DNA of 53,578 bases from Neisseria bergeri (GCA_003044455.1 POWY01000012.1:1-53578), one strand, 5' to 3'; shown: positions 37,098 through 46,530, counted from the stretch's first letter. Notes: generated by a model from the sequence alone, not told the origin. Program-made: numbers and translations.

Positions 37098-37995
37098 TTT
37101 ACTGATGGGAATATTCTTGGCAGTTTCTGCGGCCCTTCTGAATGCAACCATCGGCATATTCAGCAAGATATTGATGGAGCAGGGCTTGTCTGTTCAGCAT
37201 ATTGCATTTTTGAAAACTTTGACAGGTTTCGTGTTTATCAGCATTTTGCTTTGCCGTACCGGTTTTACCAGACAGATTGCGGATATTTCAAGAAAGAAAG
37301 AGGCAATTTTGCCGTTGCTGTTAAAAGTAGCAATTTGTGCTTTTTTCGGAATTTATACGTTGTTTTTCTTTGAAACCACAGCTTATCAATATGGCAATGC
37401 TGCGAATGTAGTAGTTGTATTAATGGCATCGGCTGCCGTATCTGCCTTGATATTGGACAGCATACTGTTAGATGAACGTATTTGCATTTCTTCAGTCGTC
37501 GGTGTGGGTTTGGCAGTATTGGGGATCGCAATGATTTCTTGGACTGGAGAAGGAAGTTTAGGGTTGATTCTGAATGCCGCACTGGCGGGCTCGGGCTACG
37601 GTTGTTTTTCCGTTTTGATTAAGAAATTCGGCCTAAACGGCGGTATTTATTTGACACGGATATTGATGTTTTTTGGAAGTATTTTTTTGTTTATCCCTTC
37701 ATTGGAAGGTATTGAGGATATACATTGGCAATGGTCTTTTATTCCGCCACTCTTGGCATTGTCTTTATTGCCGACGATTTTAGGATTTTATTGTACAACT
37801 AAAGCATTGGATTATTTGAGTGCTGCGAAGGTACAGGTAACTGAATTGGCCGAGCCATTGTTTGCTGCCGTACTGGCTTGGTTGTTTTTGAATGAAATAC
37901 CGGAAGGACGCTTCTTTGTCGGCGCCATTCTGATTATTGCCGGTATTGTGTCTATCAATGGGCTGTATCGACCATTGTTGAAGCGAATTGAATAA
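37084..37995 (+). CDS. EamA/DMT-family transporter
   Basis: 303 aa, about 10 transmembrane helices in two EamA repeats (about 5-140 and 150-295), typical of drug/metabolite exporters for amino acids or small metabolites. ATG 37084 lies inside the desaturase gene with GGAG 5 nt upstream, so translation is coupled. Composition is intermediate between the AT-rich desaturase and the surrounding genes. The coupling suggests it moves the substrate or product of the desaturase-family enzyme; this is inference. Confidence 0.88.
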   Translation: MKLRDLLMGIFLAVSAALLNATIGIFSKILMEQGLSVQHIAFLKTLTGFVFISILLCRTGFTRQIADISRKKEAILPLLLKVAICAFFGIYTLFFFETTAYQYGNAANVVVVLMASAAVSALILDSILLDERICISSVVGVGLAVLGIAMISWTGEGSLGLILNAALAGSGYGCFSVLIKKFGLNGGIYLTRILMFFGSIFLFIPSLEGIEDIHWQWSFIPPLLALSLLPTILGFYCTTKALDYLSAAKVQVTELAEPLFAAVLAWLFLNEIPEGRFFVGAILIIAGIVSINGLYRPLLKRIE

Positions 37996-38011
37996 TTTTT
38001 ATTTCCCAAGA

Positions 38012-38046
38012 TTTCAGACGACCTCTTCAACAAACGTCGTCTGAAA
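38012..38046 (+). repeat. GTCGTCTGAA-dialect inverted pair before acnD
   Basis: TTTCAGACGAC and GTCGTCTGAAA with a 13-nt loop, 17 bp after the transporter stop. Possible weak terminator; variant DUS dialect. Confidence 0.6.
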
Positions 38047-38085
38047 CCCCAAAACCAAAAAAATAATAGATTTAGGAGAACCGAC

Positions 38086-40692
38086 ATGGCTGCCAACCAA
38101 CGTTACCGCAAACCGCTGCCCGGTACGGATTTGGAATACTACGACGCGCGTGCGGCGTGTGAGGACATCAAGCCCGGCTCTTACGACAAGCTGCCTTACA
38201 CGAGCCGCATTTTGGCGGAGAATTTGGTCAACCGCGCGGACAAAGTCGATTTGCCGACGCTGCAAAGCTGGCTGGGTCAGCTGATTGAGGGAAAACAGGA
38301 AATCGACTTTCCTTGGTATCCGGCGCGGGTGGTGTGCCACGATATTCTGGGGCAGACCGCGTTGGTGGATTTGGCGGGCCTGCGCGATGCGATTGCGGAG
38401 AAGGGCGGCGATCCTGCCAAAGTGAATCCGGTGGTGCAAACCCAGCTCATTGTCGACCACTCTTTGGCCGTTGAATGCGGCGGTTACGATCCTGATGCCT
38501 TCCGCAAAAACCGCGAAATCGAAGACAGACGTAACGAAGACCGTTTCCACTTTATCAACTGGACAAAAACCGCATTTGAAAATGTGGACGTGATTCCGGC
38601 GGGCAACGGCATCATGCACCAAATCAATCTGGAAAAAATGTCGCCCGTCGTCCAAGTCAAAAACGGCGTGGCTTTCCCCGATACCTGCGTCGGTACTGAC
38701 TCACATACGCCGCACGTCGATTCATTGGGCGTGATTTCCGTGGGCGTGGGCGGATTGGAAGCGGAAACCGTAATGCTGGGACGCGCGTCCATGATGCGCC
38801 TACCCGATATTGTCGGCGTGGAGCTGACCGGCAAACGTCAGCCGGGCATTACTGCCACCGACATCGTGTTGGCGCTGACCGAATTCTTGCGTAAAGAGCG
38901 CGTGGTTGGCGCATTTGTCGAATTCTTCGGCGAAGGCGCAAGAAGCCTGTCTATCGGCGACCGTGCCACCATTTCCAACATGACCCCTGAGTTCGGCGCG
39001 ACTGCCGCGATGTTCGCTATTGATGAGCAAACCATTGATTATTTGAAACTGACCGGCCGCGACGACGCGCAAGTGAAATTGGTGGAAAACTATGCCAAAA
39101 CCGCAGGCTTGTGGGCAGATGCCTTGAAAACCGCCGTTTATCCTCGTGTTTTGAAATTTGATTTGAGCAGCGTAACACGCAACATGGCAGGCCCAAGTAA
39201 CCCGCATGCCCGTTTCGCGACCGCCGATTTGGCCGGCAAAGGCTTGGCTAAACCTTACGAAGAGCCTTCAGACGGCCAAATGCCCGACGGCGCGGTCATT
39301 ATCGCCGCGATTACCAGTTGCACCAACACCTCCAACCCGCGCAACGTCGTCGCCGCTGCACTTTTGGCGCGCAATGCCAACCGCTTCGGGCTGAAACGCA
39401 AACCGTGGGTCAAAACCTCGTTCGCCCCCGGCTCGAAAGTGGCGGAAATCTATTTGAAAGAAGCAGGCCTGTTGCCTGAAATGGAAAAACTCGGCTTCGG
39501 TATCGTCGCCTTCGCCTGCACCACCTGCAACGGCATGAGCGGCGCGCTCGACCCGAAAATCCAGAAAGAAATCATCGACCGCGATTTGTACGCCACCGCC
39601 GTATTGTCAGGCAACCGCAACTTCGACGGCCGTATCCATCCGTATGCGAAACAGGCTTTCCTCGCTTCGCCCCCGTTGGTCGTTGCCTACGCGCTGGCAG
39701 GCAGCATCCGTTTCGATATTGAAAACGACGTACTCGGCGTTGCAGACGGCCGCGAAATCCGCCTGAAAGACATCTGGCCGACCGATGAAGAAATCGATGC
39801 CGTCGTTGCCGAATATGTGAAACCGCAGCAATTCCGCGACGTGTATGTACCGATGTTCGACACCGGTAAAGCGCAAAAAGCCCCAAGCCCACTGTACGAT
39901 TGGCGTCCGATGTCCACCTATATCCGCCGCCCACCTTACTGGGAAGGCGCATTGGCAGGGGAACGCACATTAAGAGGTATGCGACCGCTGGCGATTTTGC
40001 CCGACAACATCACCACCGACCACATTTCGCCTTCCAACGCGATTCTGGCGGCGAGTGCTGCGGGCGAATATCTGGCAAAAATGGGTTTGCCGGAAGAAGA
40101 CTTCAATTCCTACGCCACCCACCGCGGCGACCACCTCACCGCCCAACGCGCCACCTTCGCCAATCCCAAATTGTTTAACGAGATGGTGAAAAACGAAGAC
40201 GGCAGCGTGCGCCAAGGCTCGCTCGCCCGCGTCGAACCCGAAGGCGAAACCATGCGCATGTGGGAAGCCATCGAAACCTATATGAACCGCAAACAGCCGC
40301 TCATCATCATCGCCGGCGCGGACTACGGACAGGGCTCCAGCCGCGACTGGGCGGCGAAAGGCGTGCGGCTGGCGGGCGTGGAAGCCATCGCAGCCGAAGG
40401 TTTCGAGCGCATCCACCGCACCAACCTCATCGGCATGGGCGTCTTGCCGCTGCAATTCAAACTCGGCACCAACCGCCACACCCTGCAACTGGACGGCACG
40501 GAAACCTACGATGTGGTCGGCGAACGCAAACCGCGCGGCGACCTGACCCTCGTCATCCACCGCAAAAACGGCGAAACCGTCGAAGTCCCCGTGACCTGCC
40601 GCCTCGATACCGCTGAAGAAGTGCTGGTGTACGAAGCCGGCGGCGTGCTGCAACGGTTTGCACAGGATTTTTTGGAAGGGAACGCGGCGTAG
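38086..40692 (+). CDS. acnD: Fe/S-dependent 2-methylisocitrate dehydratase AcnD
   Basis: Aconitase-family [4Fe-4S] enzyme (868 aa) that dehydrates 2-methylcitrate in the AcnD/PrpF variant of the methylcitrate cycle. Cluster ligands: Cys412 in SCTNTSNPRN, Cys478 and Cys481 in FACTTCNGMSG. The C-terminal swivel domain has GADYGQGSSRDWAAKG (near 745). Association with prpF, plus prpB and prpC upstream, identifies it as AcnD rather than housekeeping aconitase. Confidence 0.95.
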   Translation: MAANQRYRKPLPGTDLEYYDARAACEDIKPGSYDKLPYTSRILAENLVNRADKVDLPTLQSWLGQLIEGKQEIDFPWYPARVVCHDILGQTALVDLAGLRDAIAEKGGDPAKVNPVVQTQLIVDHSLAVECGGYDPDAFRKNREIEDRRNEDRFHFINWTKTAFENVDVIPAGNGIMHQINLEKMSPVVQVKNGVAFPDTCVGTDSHTPHVDSLGVISVGVGGLEAETVMLGRASMMRLPDIVGVELTGKRQPGITATDIVLALTEFLRKERVVGAFVEFFGEGARSLSIGDRATISNMTPEFGATAAMFAIDEQTIDYLKLTGRDDAQVKLVENYAKTAGLWADALKTAVYPRVLKFDLSSVTRNMAGPSNPHARFATADLAGKGLAKPYEEPSDGQMPDGAVIIAAITSCTNTSNPRNVVAAALLARNANRFGLKRKPWVKTSFAPGSKVAEIYLKEAGLLPEMEKLGFGIVAFACTTCNGMSGALDPKIQKEIIDRDLYATAVLSGNRNFDGRIHPYAKQAFLASPPLVVAYALAGSIRFDIENDVLGVADGREIRLKDIWPTDEEIDAVVAEYVKPQQFRDVYVPMFDTGKAQKAPSPLYDWRPMSTYIRRPPYWEGALAGERTLRGMRPLAILPDNITTDHISPSNAILAASAAGEYLAKMGLPEEDFNSYATHRGDHLTAQRATFANPKLFNEMVKNEDGSVRQGSLARVEPEGETMRMWEAIETYMNRKQPLIIIAGADYGQGSSRDWAAKGVRLAGVEAIAAEGFERIHRTNLIGMGVLPLQFKLGTNRHTLQLDGTETYDVVGERKPRGDLTLVIHRKNGETVEVPVTCRLDTAEEVLVYEAGGVLQRFAQDFLEGNAA

Positions 40693-40786
40693 AGGTCGTC
40701 TGAAAAGCAGAAGTAGCGTGGGTCGGGTTCAACATTTTGCTCATTCACGTAATTCCCGATATAGCAGGCATCTACTGTAAATCGTC

Positions 40787-40886
40787 ATTCCCGCGCAGGC
40801 GGGAATCCAGAACGTGGAATTGAGGAAACCTTTTTATCCGATGAGTTTCTGTGCGGATAAGTCTGGATTCCCGCCTGCGCGGGAAT
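40787..40886. repeat. NIME unit: two dRS3 repeats flanking an RS spacer
   Basis: ATTCCCGCGCAGGCGGGAAT (40787-40806) and ATTCCCGCCTGCGCGGGAAT (40867-40886) bracket a 60-bp spacer. Part of the 406-bp acnD-prpF gap, which otherwise holds a GGTCGTCTGAA DUS at 40692, no gene, and the hairpin repeat pair at 41010-41081. Confidence 0.85.
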
Positions 40887-41009
40887 GACGGGGTTTAATA
40901 GTCTGCCGTATCACAACACAGCAGCCGTAGATTGGGGTGAACCCCGACATTTTGCGGAATCAAACGGCTTTGGTCGGAGTGGTAGCCTAATGTACTTCTG
41001 GAAGTGGGT

Positions 41010-41081
41010 GTAGCGTGGGCTTTGCCCACGAGATAAAGGCTAAATTGACACGGTAAAAATCGTGGGCAGAGCCCACGCTAC
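41010..41081. repeat. Inverted pair of GTAGCGTGGGC hairpin repeats
   Basis: The 21-bp copy at 41010-41030 (GTAGCGTGGGC, TT, TGCCCACG) and its complement at 41061-41081 differ at one position. Each is itself a small hairpin (CGTGGGC/GCCCACG). The prpF ribosome site starts 3 bp after the second copy. Further copies lie at 35875-35895 and 42275-42295. Confidence 0.7.
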
Positions 41082-41098
41082 ATAAGGAGAACCCAAAA

Positions 41099-42268
41099 AT
41101 GCCGCAAATCAAAATTCCCGCCGTTTACTACCGCGGCGGTACATCAAAAGGCGTGTTTTTCAAACGTTCCGACCTGCCCAAGGCGGCGCGGGAAGCGGGC
41201 AGCGCGCGCGACAAAATCCTGTTGCGCGTACTCGGCAGCCCCGACCCCTACGGCAAGCAGATAGACGGTTTGGGCAACGCCAGTTCGTCCACCAGCAAGG
41301 CGGTGATTTTGGACAAGTCCGAACGTGCCGACCACGATGTCGATTACCTTTTCGGACAAGTTTCCATCGACAAGCCTTTCGTCGATTGGAGCGGCAACTG
41401 CGGCAACCTCACCGCCGCCGTGGGTGCATTCGCCATCGAGCAGGGCTTGGTCGATAAAGGCAAAATCCCTTCAGACGGTATCTGTACGGTCAAAATCTGG
41501 CAGAAAAACATCGGCAAAACCATTATTGCCCATGTGCCGATGCAAAACGGCGCAGTGTTGGAAACGGGCGATTTCGATCTGGACGGCGTTACCTTTCCCG
41601 CCGCCGAAGTGCAAATCGAATTCCTCGACCCAGCCGACGGCGAAGGCAGTATGTTTCCGACCGGTAATTTGGTGGACGAGCTGGACGTTCCGGGTATAGG
41701 TCGTTTGAAAGCCACGCTCATCAACGCGGGTATCCCGACTGTTTTCCTGAACGCCGCCGACCTGGGCTACACGGGCAAAGAGTTGCAGGACGACATCAAC
41801 AACGATGCCGCCGCGCTGGAAAAATTTGAGAAAATCCGCGCTTACGGTGCGCTGAAAATGGGCTTGATTAACGACGTATCCGAAGCCGCCGCCCGCGCGC
41901 ACACGCCGAAAGTCGCCTTCGTCGCGCCCGCCGCCGATTACACCGCCTCCAGCGGCAAAACCGTGAACGCCGCCGACATCGATTTGCTGGTACGCGCCCT
42001 GAGCATGGGCAAACTGCACCATGCCATGATGGGCACAGCCTCGGTCGCCATCGCCGCCGCCGCCGCCGTCCCCGGCACGTTGGTCAACCTCGCCGCAGGC
42101 GGCGGAACGCGCAACGAAGTGCGCTTCGGTCATCCTTCCGGCACATTGCGCGTCGGCGCGGCGGCAGAGTGTTCGGACGGCATTTGGGCGGTGAAAAAAG
42201 CCCTCATGAGCCGCAGCGCGCGCGTGATTATGGAAGGGCGGGTGTGCGTTCCCGATAATTGTTTTTGA
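41099..42268 (+). CDS. prpF: 2-methylaconitate cis-trans isomerase PrpF
   Basis: Works with AcnD: isomerises the AcnD product so that aconitase-type hydration can give 2-methylisocitrate. 389 aa, two-domain PrpF/diaminopimelate-epimerase fold; IPAVYYRGGTSKGVFF at the N terminus (residues about 6-21), GNCGNLTAAVGAF (near 99-111) and the glycine-rich GGGTRNEVRFGHPSG near the C terminus. AAGGAGAACCCAAAA precedes the ATG. Confidence 0.95.
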   Translation: MPQIKIPAVYYRGGTSKGVFFKRSDLPKAAREAGSARDKILLRVLGSPDPYGKQIDGLGNASSSTSKAVILDKSERADHDVDYLFGQVSIDKPFVDWSGNCGNLTAAVGAFAIEQGLVDKGKIPSDGICTVKIWQKNIGKTIIAHVPMQNGAVLETGDFDLDGVTFPAAEVQIEFLDPADGEGSMFPTGNLVDELDVPGIGRLKATLINAGIPTVFLNAADLGYTGKELQDDINNDAAALEKFEKIRAYGALKMGLINDVSEAAARAHTPKVAFVAPAADYTASSGKTVNAADIDLLVRALSMGKLHHAMMGTASVAIAAAAAVPGTLVNLAAGGGTRNEVRFGHPSGTLRVGAAAECSDGIWAVKKALMSRSARVIMEGRVCVPDNCF

Positions 42269-42686
42269 ACCGATGTAGCGCGGGCTTTGCCCGCGAGCCA
42301 TAAAAAGGTCGTCTGAAAAACAAAAGTAAACATCAAATCACTGACCATTCCCTTCCCTTGCCCTGTGGCGGAAGGCGGCAAACTACAAGGAAAAATACGA
42401 AAAATTCGATAAAAGACAGCTTCCCGTATCACCGTCATTCCCGCGCAGGCGGGAATCCAGACCTGTCAATATGGAGGATTGGCAGGGGAAAACAGGTTTC
42501 GTGGGTTCTACATTTTGGATTCCTGCCACAGCCTGTCCTCGCGTAGGCGGGGATGGGAATGACGATAGAAAATGCGGCATAAGCTTTGCCCAAAGAGGCC
42601 GTCTGAAACACACCCCGCCCAACGCCCATCCTTTTTCAGACGACCCCACACCAAAAAAACAACCACAAACTACAAGGAGAAACATC
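42269..42686. repeat. Repeat-filled gap between prpF and ackA
   Basis: No gene. Contains the GTAGCGCGGGC hairpin repeat (42275-42295), GGTCGTCTGAA DUS dialect (42306), a perfect dRS3 (42437-42456), a degenerate dRS3/NIME piece (about 42520-42562), GGCCGTCTGAA (42598) and TTCAGACGACC (about 42635). The ackA ribosome site AAGGAG is at the right edge. Confidence 0.75.
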
Positions 42687-43886
42687 ATGTCCGACCAACT
42701 CATCCTCGTCCTGAATTGCGGCAGCTCCTCGCTCAAAGGCGCCGTTATCGACCGCAAAAGCGGCAGCGTCGTCCTCAGCTGTCTCGGCGAACGTTTGGGT
42801 ACGCCCGAAGCCGTCATCACCTTCAGCAAAGACGGCAACAAACGCCAAGTTCCCCTGACCGGCCGCAACTGCCACGCCGGTGCGGTGGGTATGCTGTTGA
42901 ACGAACTGGAAAAACACGGCCTGCACGACCGCATCAAAGCCATCGGTCACCGCATCGCCCACGGCGGCGAAAAATATCACGAGTCCGTCCTCATCGACCA
43001 AGCCGTAATGGACGAACTCAATGCCTGCATCCCGCTCGCCCCGCTGCACAACCCCGCCAACATCAGCGGCATCCTCGCTGCGCAGGAACATTTCCCCGGT
43101 CTGCCCAATGTCGGCGTGATGGATACTTCGTTCCACCAAACTATGCCCGAACGTGCCTACACTTATGCCGTTCCGCGCGAATTGCGTAAAAAATACGCTT
43201 TCCGCCGCTACGGTTTCCACGGTACCAGTATGCGTTACGTTGCCCCTGAAGCCGCGCGGATTTTGGGCAAACCGTTGGAAGACATCCGCATGATTATTGC
43301 CCACTTAGGCAACGGTGCATCCATTACCGCCATCAAAAACGGCAAATCCGTTGACACCAGTATGGGCTTCACGCCGATCGAAGGTTTGGTAATGGGTACA
43401 CGTTGCGGCGACATCGACCCGGGCGTATACAGCTATCTGACTTCTCACGCCGGTTTAGATATTGCACAAGTTGATGAAATGCTGAACAAAAAATCAGGCT
43501 TGCTCGGTATTTCCGAACTCTCCAACGACTGCCGTTCTTTGGAAATCGCTGCGGATGAAGGCCATGAAGGCGCACGTTTGGCTCTGGAAGTAATGACTTA
43601 CCGCCTTGCCAAATATATTGCTTCGATGGCTGTGGCTTGTGGCGGCGTTGACGCGCTCGTGTTTACCGGCGGTATTGGCGAAAACTCGCGTAACATCCGT
43701 GCCAAAACCGTTTCCTATCTTGATTTCTTGGGTCTGCACATCGACACCAAAGCCAATATGGAAAAACGCTACGGCAATTCGGGCATTATCAGCCCGACAG
43801 GTTCTTCCCCGGCTGTTTTGGTTGTGCCAACCAATGAAGAGCTGATGATTGCCTGCGATACTGCCGAACTTGCCGGCATCTTGTAG
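42687..43886 (+). CDS. ackA: Acetate/propionate kinase AckA
   Basis: Phosphorylates acetate (and usually propionate) with ATP, or runs in reverse; with the prp genes it can activate propionate together with a phosphotransacetylase. 399 aa of the ASKHA fold: LNCGSSSLKG (near 7-16), RYGFHGTSMRYV (near 178-189) and FTGGIGENS (near 330). The frame is open far upstream through repeats, but ATG 42687 follows AAGGAGAAACATC and matches the family start. Confidence 0.95.
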   Translation: MSDQLILVLNCGSSSLKGAVIDRKSGSVVLSCLGERLGTPEAVITFSKDGNKRQVPLTGRNCHAGAVGMLLNELEKHGLHDRIKAIGHRIAHGGEKYHESVLIDQAVMDELNACIPLAPLHNPANISGILAAQEHFPGLPNVGVMDTSFHQTMPERAYTYAVPRELRKKYAFRRYGFHGTSMRYVAPEAARILGKPLEDIRMIIAHLGNGASITAIKNGKSVDTSMGFTPIEGLVMGTRCGDIDPGVYSYLTSHAGLDIAQVDEMLNKKSGLLGISELSNDCRSLEIAADEGHEGARLALEVMTYRLAKYIASMAVACGGVDALVFTGGIGENSRNIRAKTVSYLDFLGLHIDTKANMEKRYGNSGIISPTGSSPAVLVVPTNEELMIACDTAELAGIL

Positions 43887-43912
43887 CCAAAAAAGGGGAC
43901 GAGTCCGCAAAA

Positions 43913-43941
43913 ATGCCGTCTGAAAGGTTTTCAGACGGCAT
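43913..43941 (+). terminator. Inverted DUS pair after ackA
   Basis: AAAA-ATGCCGTCTGAA, 5-nt loop, TTCAGACGGCAT-TTTG; ends the propionate island. Confidence 0.85.
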
Positions 43942-43996
43942 TTTGTTTGGCGTTTGGGCGTACAATACGGAAAACATGACGATAAGGAAACAAACC

Positions 43997-44617
43997 ATGG
44001 CACAGTTTTTCGCCGTTCATCCCGACAACCCCCAAGAACGCCTCATCAAGCAGGCGGTCGAAATTGTCAATAAAGGCGGCGTGGTCGTTTATCCGACCGA
44101 TTCGTGTTACGCCTTGGGTTGCAAACTTGGCGATAAGGCGGCGATGGAACGCATACTCTCCATCCGCAAAATCGATCAGAAACACCATCTGACACTGGTC
44201 TGTGCCGATTTGAGCGAGTTGGGTACATATGCCAAAATCGACAACGTACAGTTTCGTCAGCTTAAGGCCGCCACACCCGGGCCTTATACTTTTATTTTAC
44301 AGGCGACGAAGGATGTGCCGGCGCGCACGCTGCACCCGAAACGCAAAACCATCGGGCTGCGTATTCCCGATAATGCCATTGCACAAGCCCTGTTGGAGGA
44401 GTTGGGCGAGCCGCTTTTAAGCTGCACCCTGATGTTGCCCGAAGATGGCGAACCGCTGACCGACCCTTATGAAATCCGCGACCGCTTGGAACACGCCGTC
44501 GATTTGGTGATTGATGGCGGCTGGTGCGGAACCGAGCCGACCACCGTCGTCGATATGACCGACGGCACGGAACTGGTGCGCCGAGGTTGCGGCGATACGG
44601 CGGTGTTCGGTTTGTAG
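43997..44617 (+). CDS. YciO/Sua5/YrdC-family protein (threonylcarbamoyl-AMP synthase-like)
   Basis: 206 aa, the short YciO subgroup of the Sua5/YrdC family that binds tRNA and nucleotides; the family activity is threonylcarbamoyl-AMP formation for tRNA t6A, though the cellular role of YciO is uncertain. YPTDSCYALGCKLGD (near 34-48), the Sua5-type KKxHxLTLVCxDLSE segment and PGPYTFILQATK (near 94) are visible. ATG 43997 follows AAGGAAACAAACC; an in-frame ATG at 43976 is less well placed. Confidence 0.85.
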   Translation: MAQFFAVHPDNPQERLIKQAVEIVNKGGVVVYPTDSCYALGCKLGDKAAMERILSIRKIDQKHHLTLVCADLSELGTYAKIDNVQFRQLKAATPGPYTFILQATKDVPARTLHPKRKTIGLRIPDNAIAQALLEELGEPLLSCTLMLPEDGEPLTDPYEIRDRLEHAVDLVIDGGWCGTEPTTVVDMTDGTELVRRGCGDTAVFGL

Positions 44618-44742
44618 GGAAACCGATGCCGTCTGAAGCATAAACCGTCCGAACGTATCGGGTGTTTTGCCGTTTACGGAAGTTCGAAATGCTGCCGCAC
44701 ATTTTGTTTCAGGCGGATTGTCTGTTCGGAACATCAAACAAA

Positions 44743-44771
44743 ATGCCGTCTGAAAGCCCTTCAGACGGCAT
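44743..44771. terminator. Inverted DUS pair between convergent genes
   Basis: ATGCCGTCTGAA, 5-nt loop, TTCAGACGGCAT, 17 bp from the purH stop on the other strand. Bidirectional terminator for the YciO-family gene (plus) and purH (minus). Confidence 0.8.
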
Positions 44772-44788
44772 TGCCTTGTTTATCTGCA

Positions 44789-46369
44789 TTAATGGCGGAA
44801 GTGGCGCACGCCGGTTACGACCATCGCAATGCCGTGTTCGTCCGCTGCGTCAAAGACTTCTTGGTCGCGCATCGAACCTGCCGGATGGATGATGGCTTTG
44901 ATGCCCTGCTCGGCAATGACATCTACGCCGTCGCGGAATGGGAAGAAGGCATCGGAGGCGGCACACGCGCCGTTTAAGTCTAAACCTGCATCTTGCGCTT
45001 TGCGGGCGGCGATGCGGGTGCTGTCCACGCGGCTCATTTGGCCTGCGCCGATGCCGTAGGTTTGACCGCCTTTGCCGAACACGATGGCGTTCGATTTCAC
45101 AAATTTCGCCACATTCCACACAAACAGCAAATCATTCCATTCCTGCTCGGTCGGTTGGCGTTTGGAAACGACTTTCAAATCGGCGCGGTTAAGGCGGTGG
45201 ATGTCGGGGGTTTGTACCAATAGTCCGCCGCCGACGCGTTTGAGTTCGAAGCGGTTTGCGCCTGCCTCAAGCGGTACTTCCAATACGCGCACGTTTTTCT
45301 TGGCGGCGGCGATTTCGAGGGCTTCGGCGGTGAACTTCGGCGCCATCAAGACTTCCATAAATTGGTTGTCGGTAATTTGTTTCACGGTTTCGCCGTCCAC
45401 TTCGCGGTTAAAGGCGATGATGCCGCCGAACGCGCTGGTGGTGTCGGTAGCGTAGGCGAGTTTGTAGGCATCCAAGGTATTGGAGGCGATGGCGACGCCG
45501 CACGGATTGGCGTGTTTCACGATCACGCAGGCGGGCGCGTCAAAGGATTTGACGGCTTCCCAAGCGGCATCGGCATCGGCGATGTTGTTGTAAGACAATT
45601 CTTTGCCTTGCAGTTGTTTGTAGGCGGAAAGGCTGCCTGCGGCGGGGTCAATATCGCGGTAGAACGCGGCGCGTTGGTGCGGATTTTCGCCGTAGCGCAT
45701 ATCTTGCACTTTAATCCAGCTTTGATTGAACTGGCTTGGAAATTCGCCGATTTCGGGCGTGCCGCTCAAGACATCGTCTGAAAGCGAGGTCAGGTAGTTG
45801 GAAATCATGCCGTCGTATTGGGCGGTATGGCTGAATGCTTTGCGTGAGAGGTTGAAACGGGTTTTGTCGCTCAATGCGCCGTTGTTGGCTTCGAGTTCGG
45901 CGGCGATGGCCGGGAAATCGGCTGTGTCAGTAACGATGGCGACGTGTTTCCAGTTTTTCGCGGCGGAACGCACCATGGTCGGGCCGCCGATGTCGATGTT
46001 TTCAATCGCGTCTTCCAACGTGCAGTTTGGTTTGGCGATGGTGGCGGCGAAGGGGTAGAGGTTGACGCACACAAGGTCGATGTTGCCGATGCCGTGTTCT
46101 TCCATCTTGGCAACGTGTTCGTCCAAATCGCGACGGCCGAGGATACCGCCGTGGATTTTCGGATGCAGGGTTTTCACGCGGCCATCGAGCATTTCGGGAA
46201 AACCGGTATAGTCGGCAACTTCAATCACGGGAACGCCTGCATCGGCAAGCAGCTTCGCCGTGCCACCGGTGGAGAGGATTTCGACACCGAGCTTGGTCAG
46301 GGTTTGGGCAAATTCGACCGCGCCTGCCTTGTCGGACAGGCTGATCAGGGCGCGTTTGATGACGGACAT
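44789..46369 (-). CDS. purH: Bifunctional AICAR transformylase / IMP cyclohydrolase PurH
   Basis: Last two steps of de novo purine synthesis. 526 aa: an MGS-like IMP cyclohydrolase domain (about 1-145, [19 protein letters not shown] through [13 protein letters not shown]) and an AICAR transformylase domain (about 150-526) with [10 protein letters not shown] (near 277) and the C-terminal [13 protein letters not shown] 46369 follows GGAAG. Candidate promoter at 46426-46454. Confidence 0.96.
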   Translation of the reverse strand: MSVIKRALISLSDKAGAVEFAQTLTKLGVEILSTGGTAKLLADAGVPVIEVADYTGFPEMLDGRVKTLHPKIHGGILGRRDLDEHVAKMEEHGIGNIDLVCVNLYPFAATIAKPNCTLEDAIENIDIGGPTMVRSAAKNWKHVAIVTDTADFPAIAAELEANNGALSDKTRFNLSRKAFSHTAQYDGMISNYLTSLSDDVLSGTPEIGEFPSQFNQSWIKVQDMRYGENPHQRAAFYRDIDPAAGSLSAYKQLQGKELSYNNIADADAAWEAVKSFDAPACVIVKHANPCGVAIASNTLDAYKLAYATDTTSAFGGIIAFNREVDGETVKQITDNQFMEVLMAPKFTAEALEIAAAKKNVRVLEVPLEAGANRFELKRVGGGLLVQTPDIHRLNRADLKVVSKRQPTEQEWNDLLFVWNVAKFVKSNAIVFGKGGQTYGIGAGQMSRVDSTRIAARKAQDAGLDLNGACAASDAFFPFRDGVDVIAEQGIKAIIHPAGSMRDQEVFDAADEHGIAMVVTGVRHFRH

Positions 46370-46425
46370 TGGGGCTTCCTTTTCTGACAGTTGGATGGGG
46401 AAAGGGGGAACTTTTTCGGGGCGGT

Positions 46426-46454
46426 ATTATCCGCTATTTTCAGTTTTTTGGCAG
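46426..46454 (-). promoter_or_regulatory. Candidate purH promoter
   Basis: Minus strand: CTGCCA, 17-nt spacer, GATAAT, leader about 50 nt. Pattern match only. Confidence 0.4.
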
Positions 46455-46491
46455 TAGGTTTTTGCAGATATTGTTGACAATTTACAAACAA

Positions 46492-46520
46492 ATGCCGTCT
46501 GAAAACCTTTCAGACGGCAT
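46492..46520 (-). terminator. Inverted DUS pair after the ClC gene
   Basis: ATGCCGTCTGAA, 5-nt loop, TTCAGACGGCAT, 11 bp 3' of the ClC channel stop codon on the minus strand. Confidence 0.75.
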
Positions 46521-46530
46521 TTGTCGGCAT

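Noticed and set aside
42050-42075. GCCGCC run in prpF as a phase-variable repeat
   Set aside because: Short, interrupted, encodes an Ala stretch conserved in the family, and any change of three bases would keep the frame.
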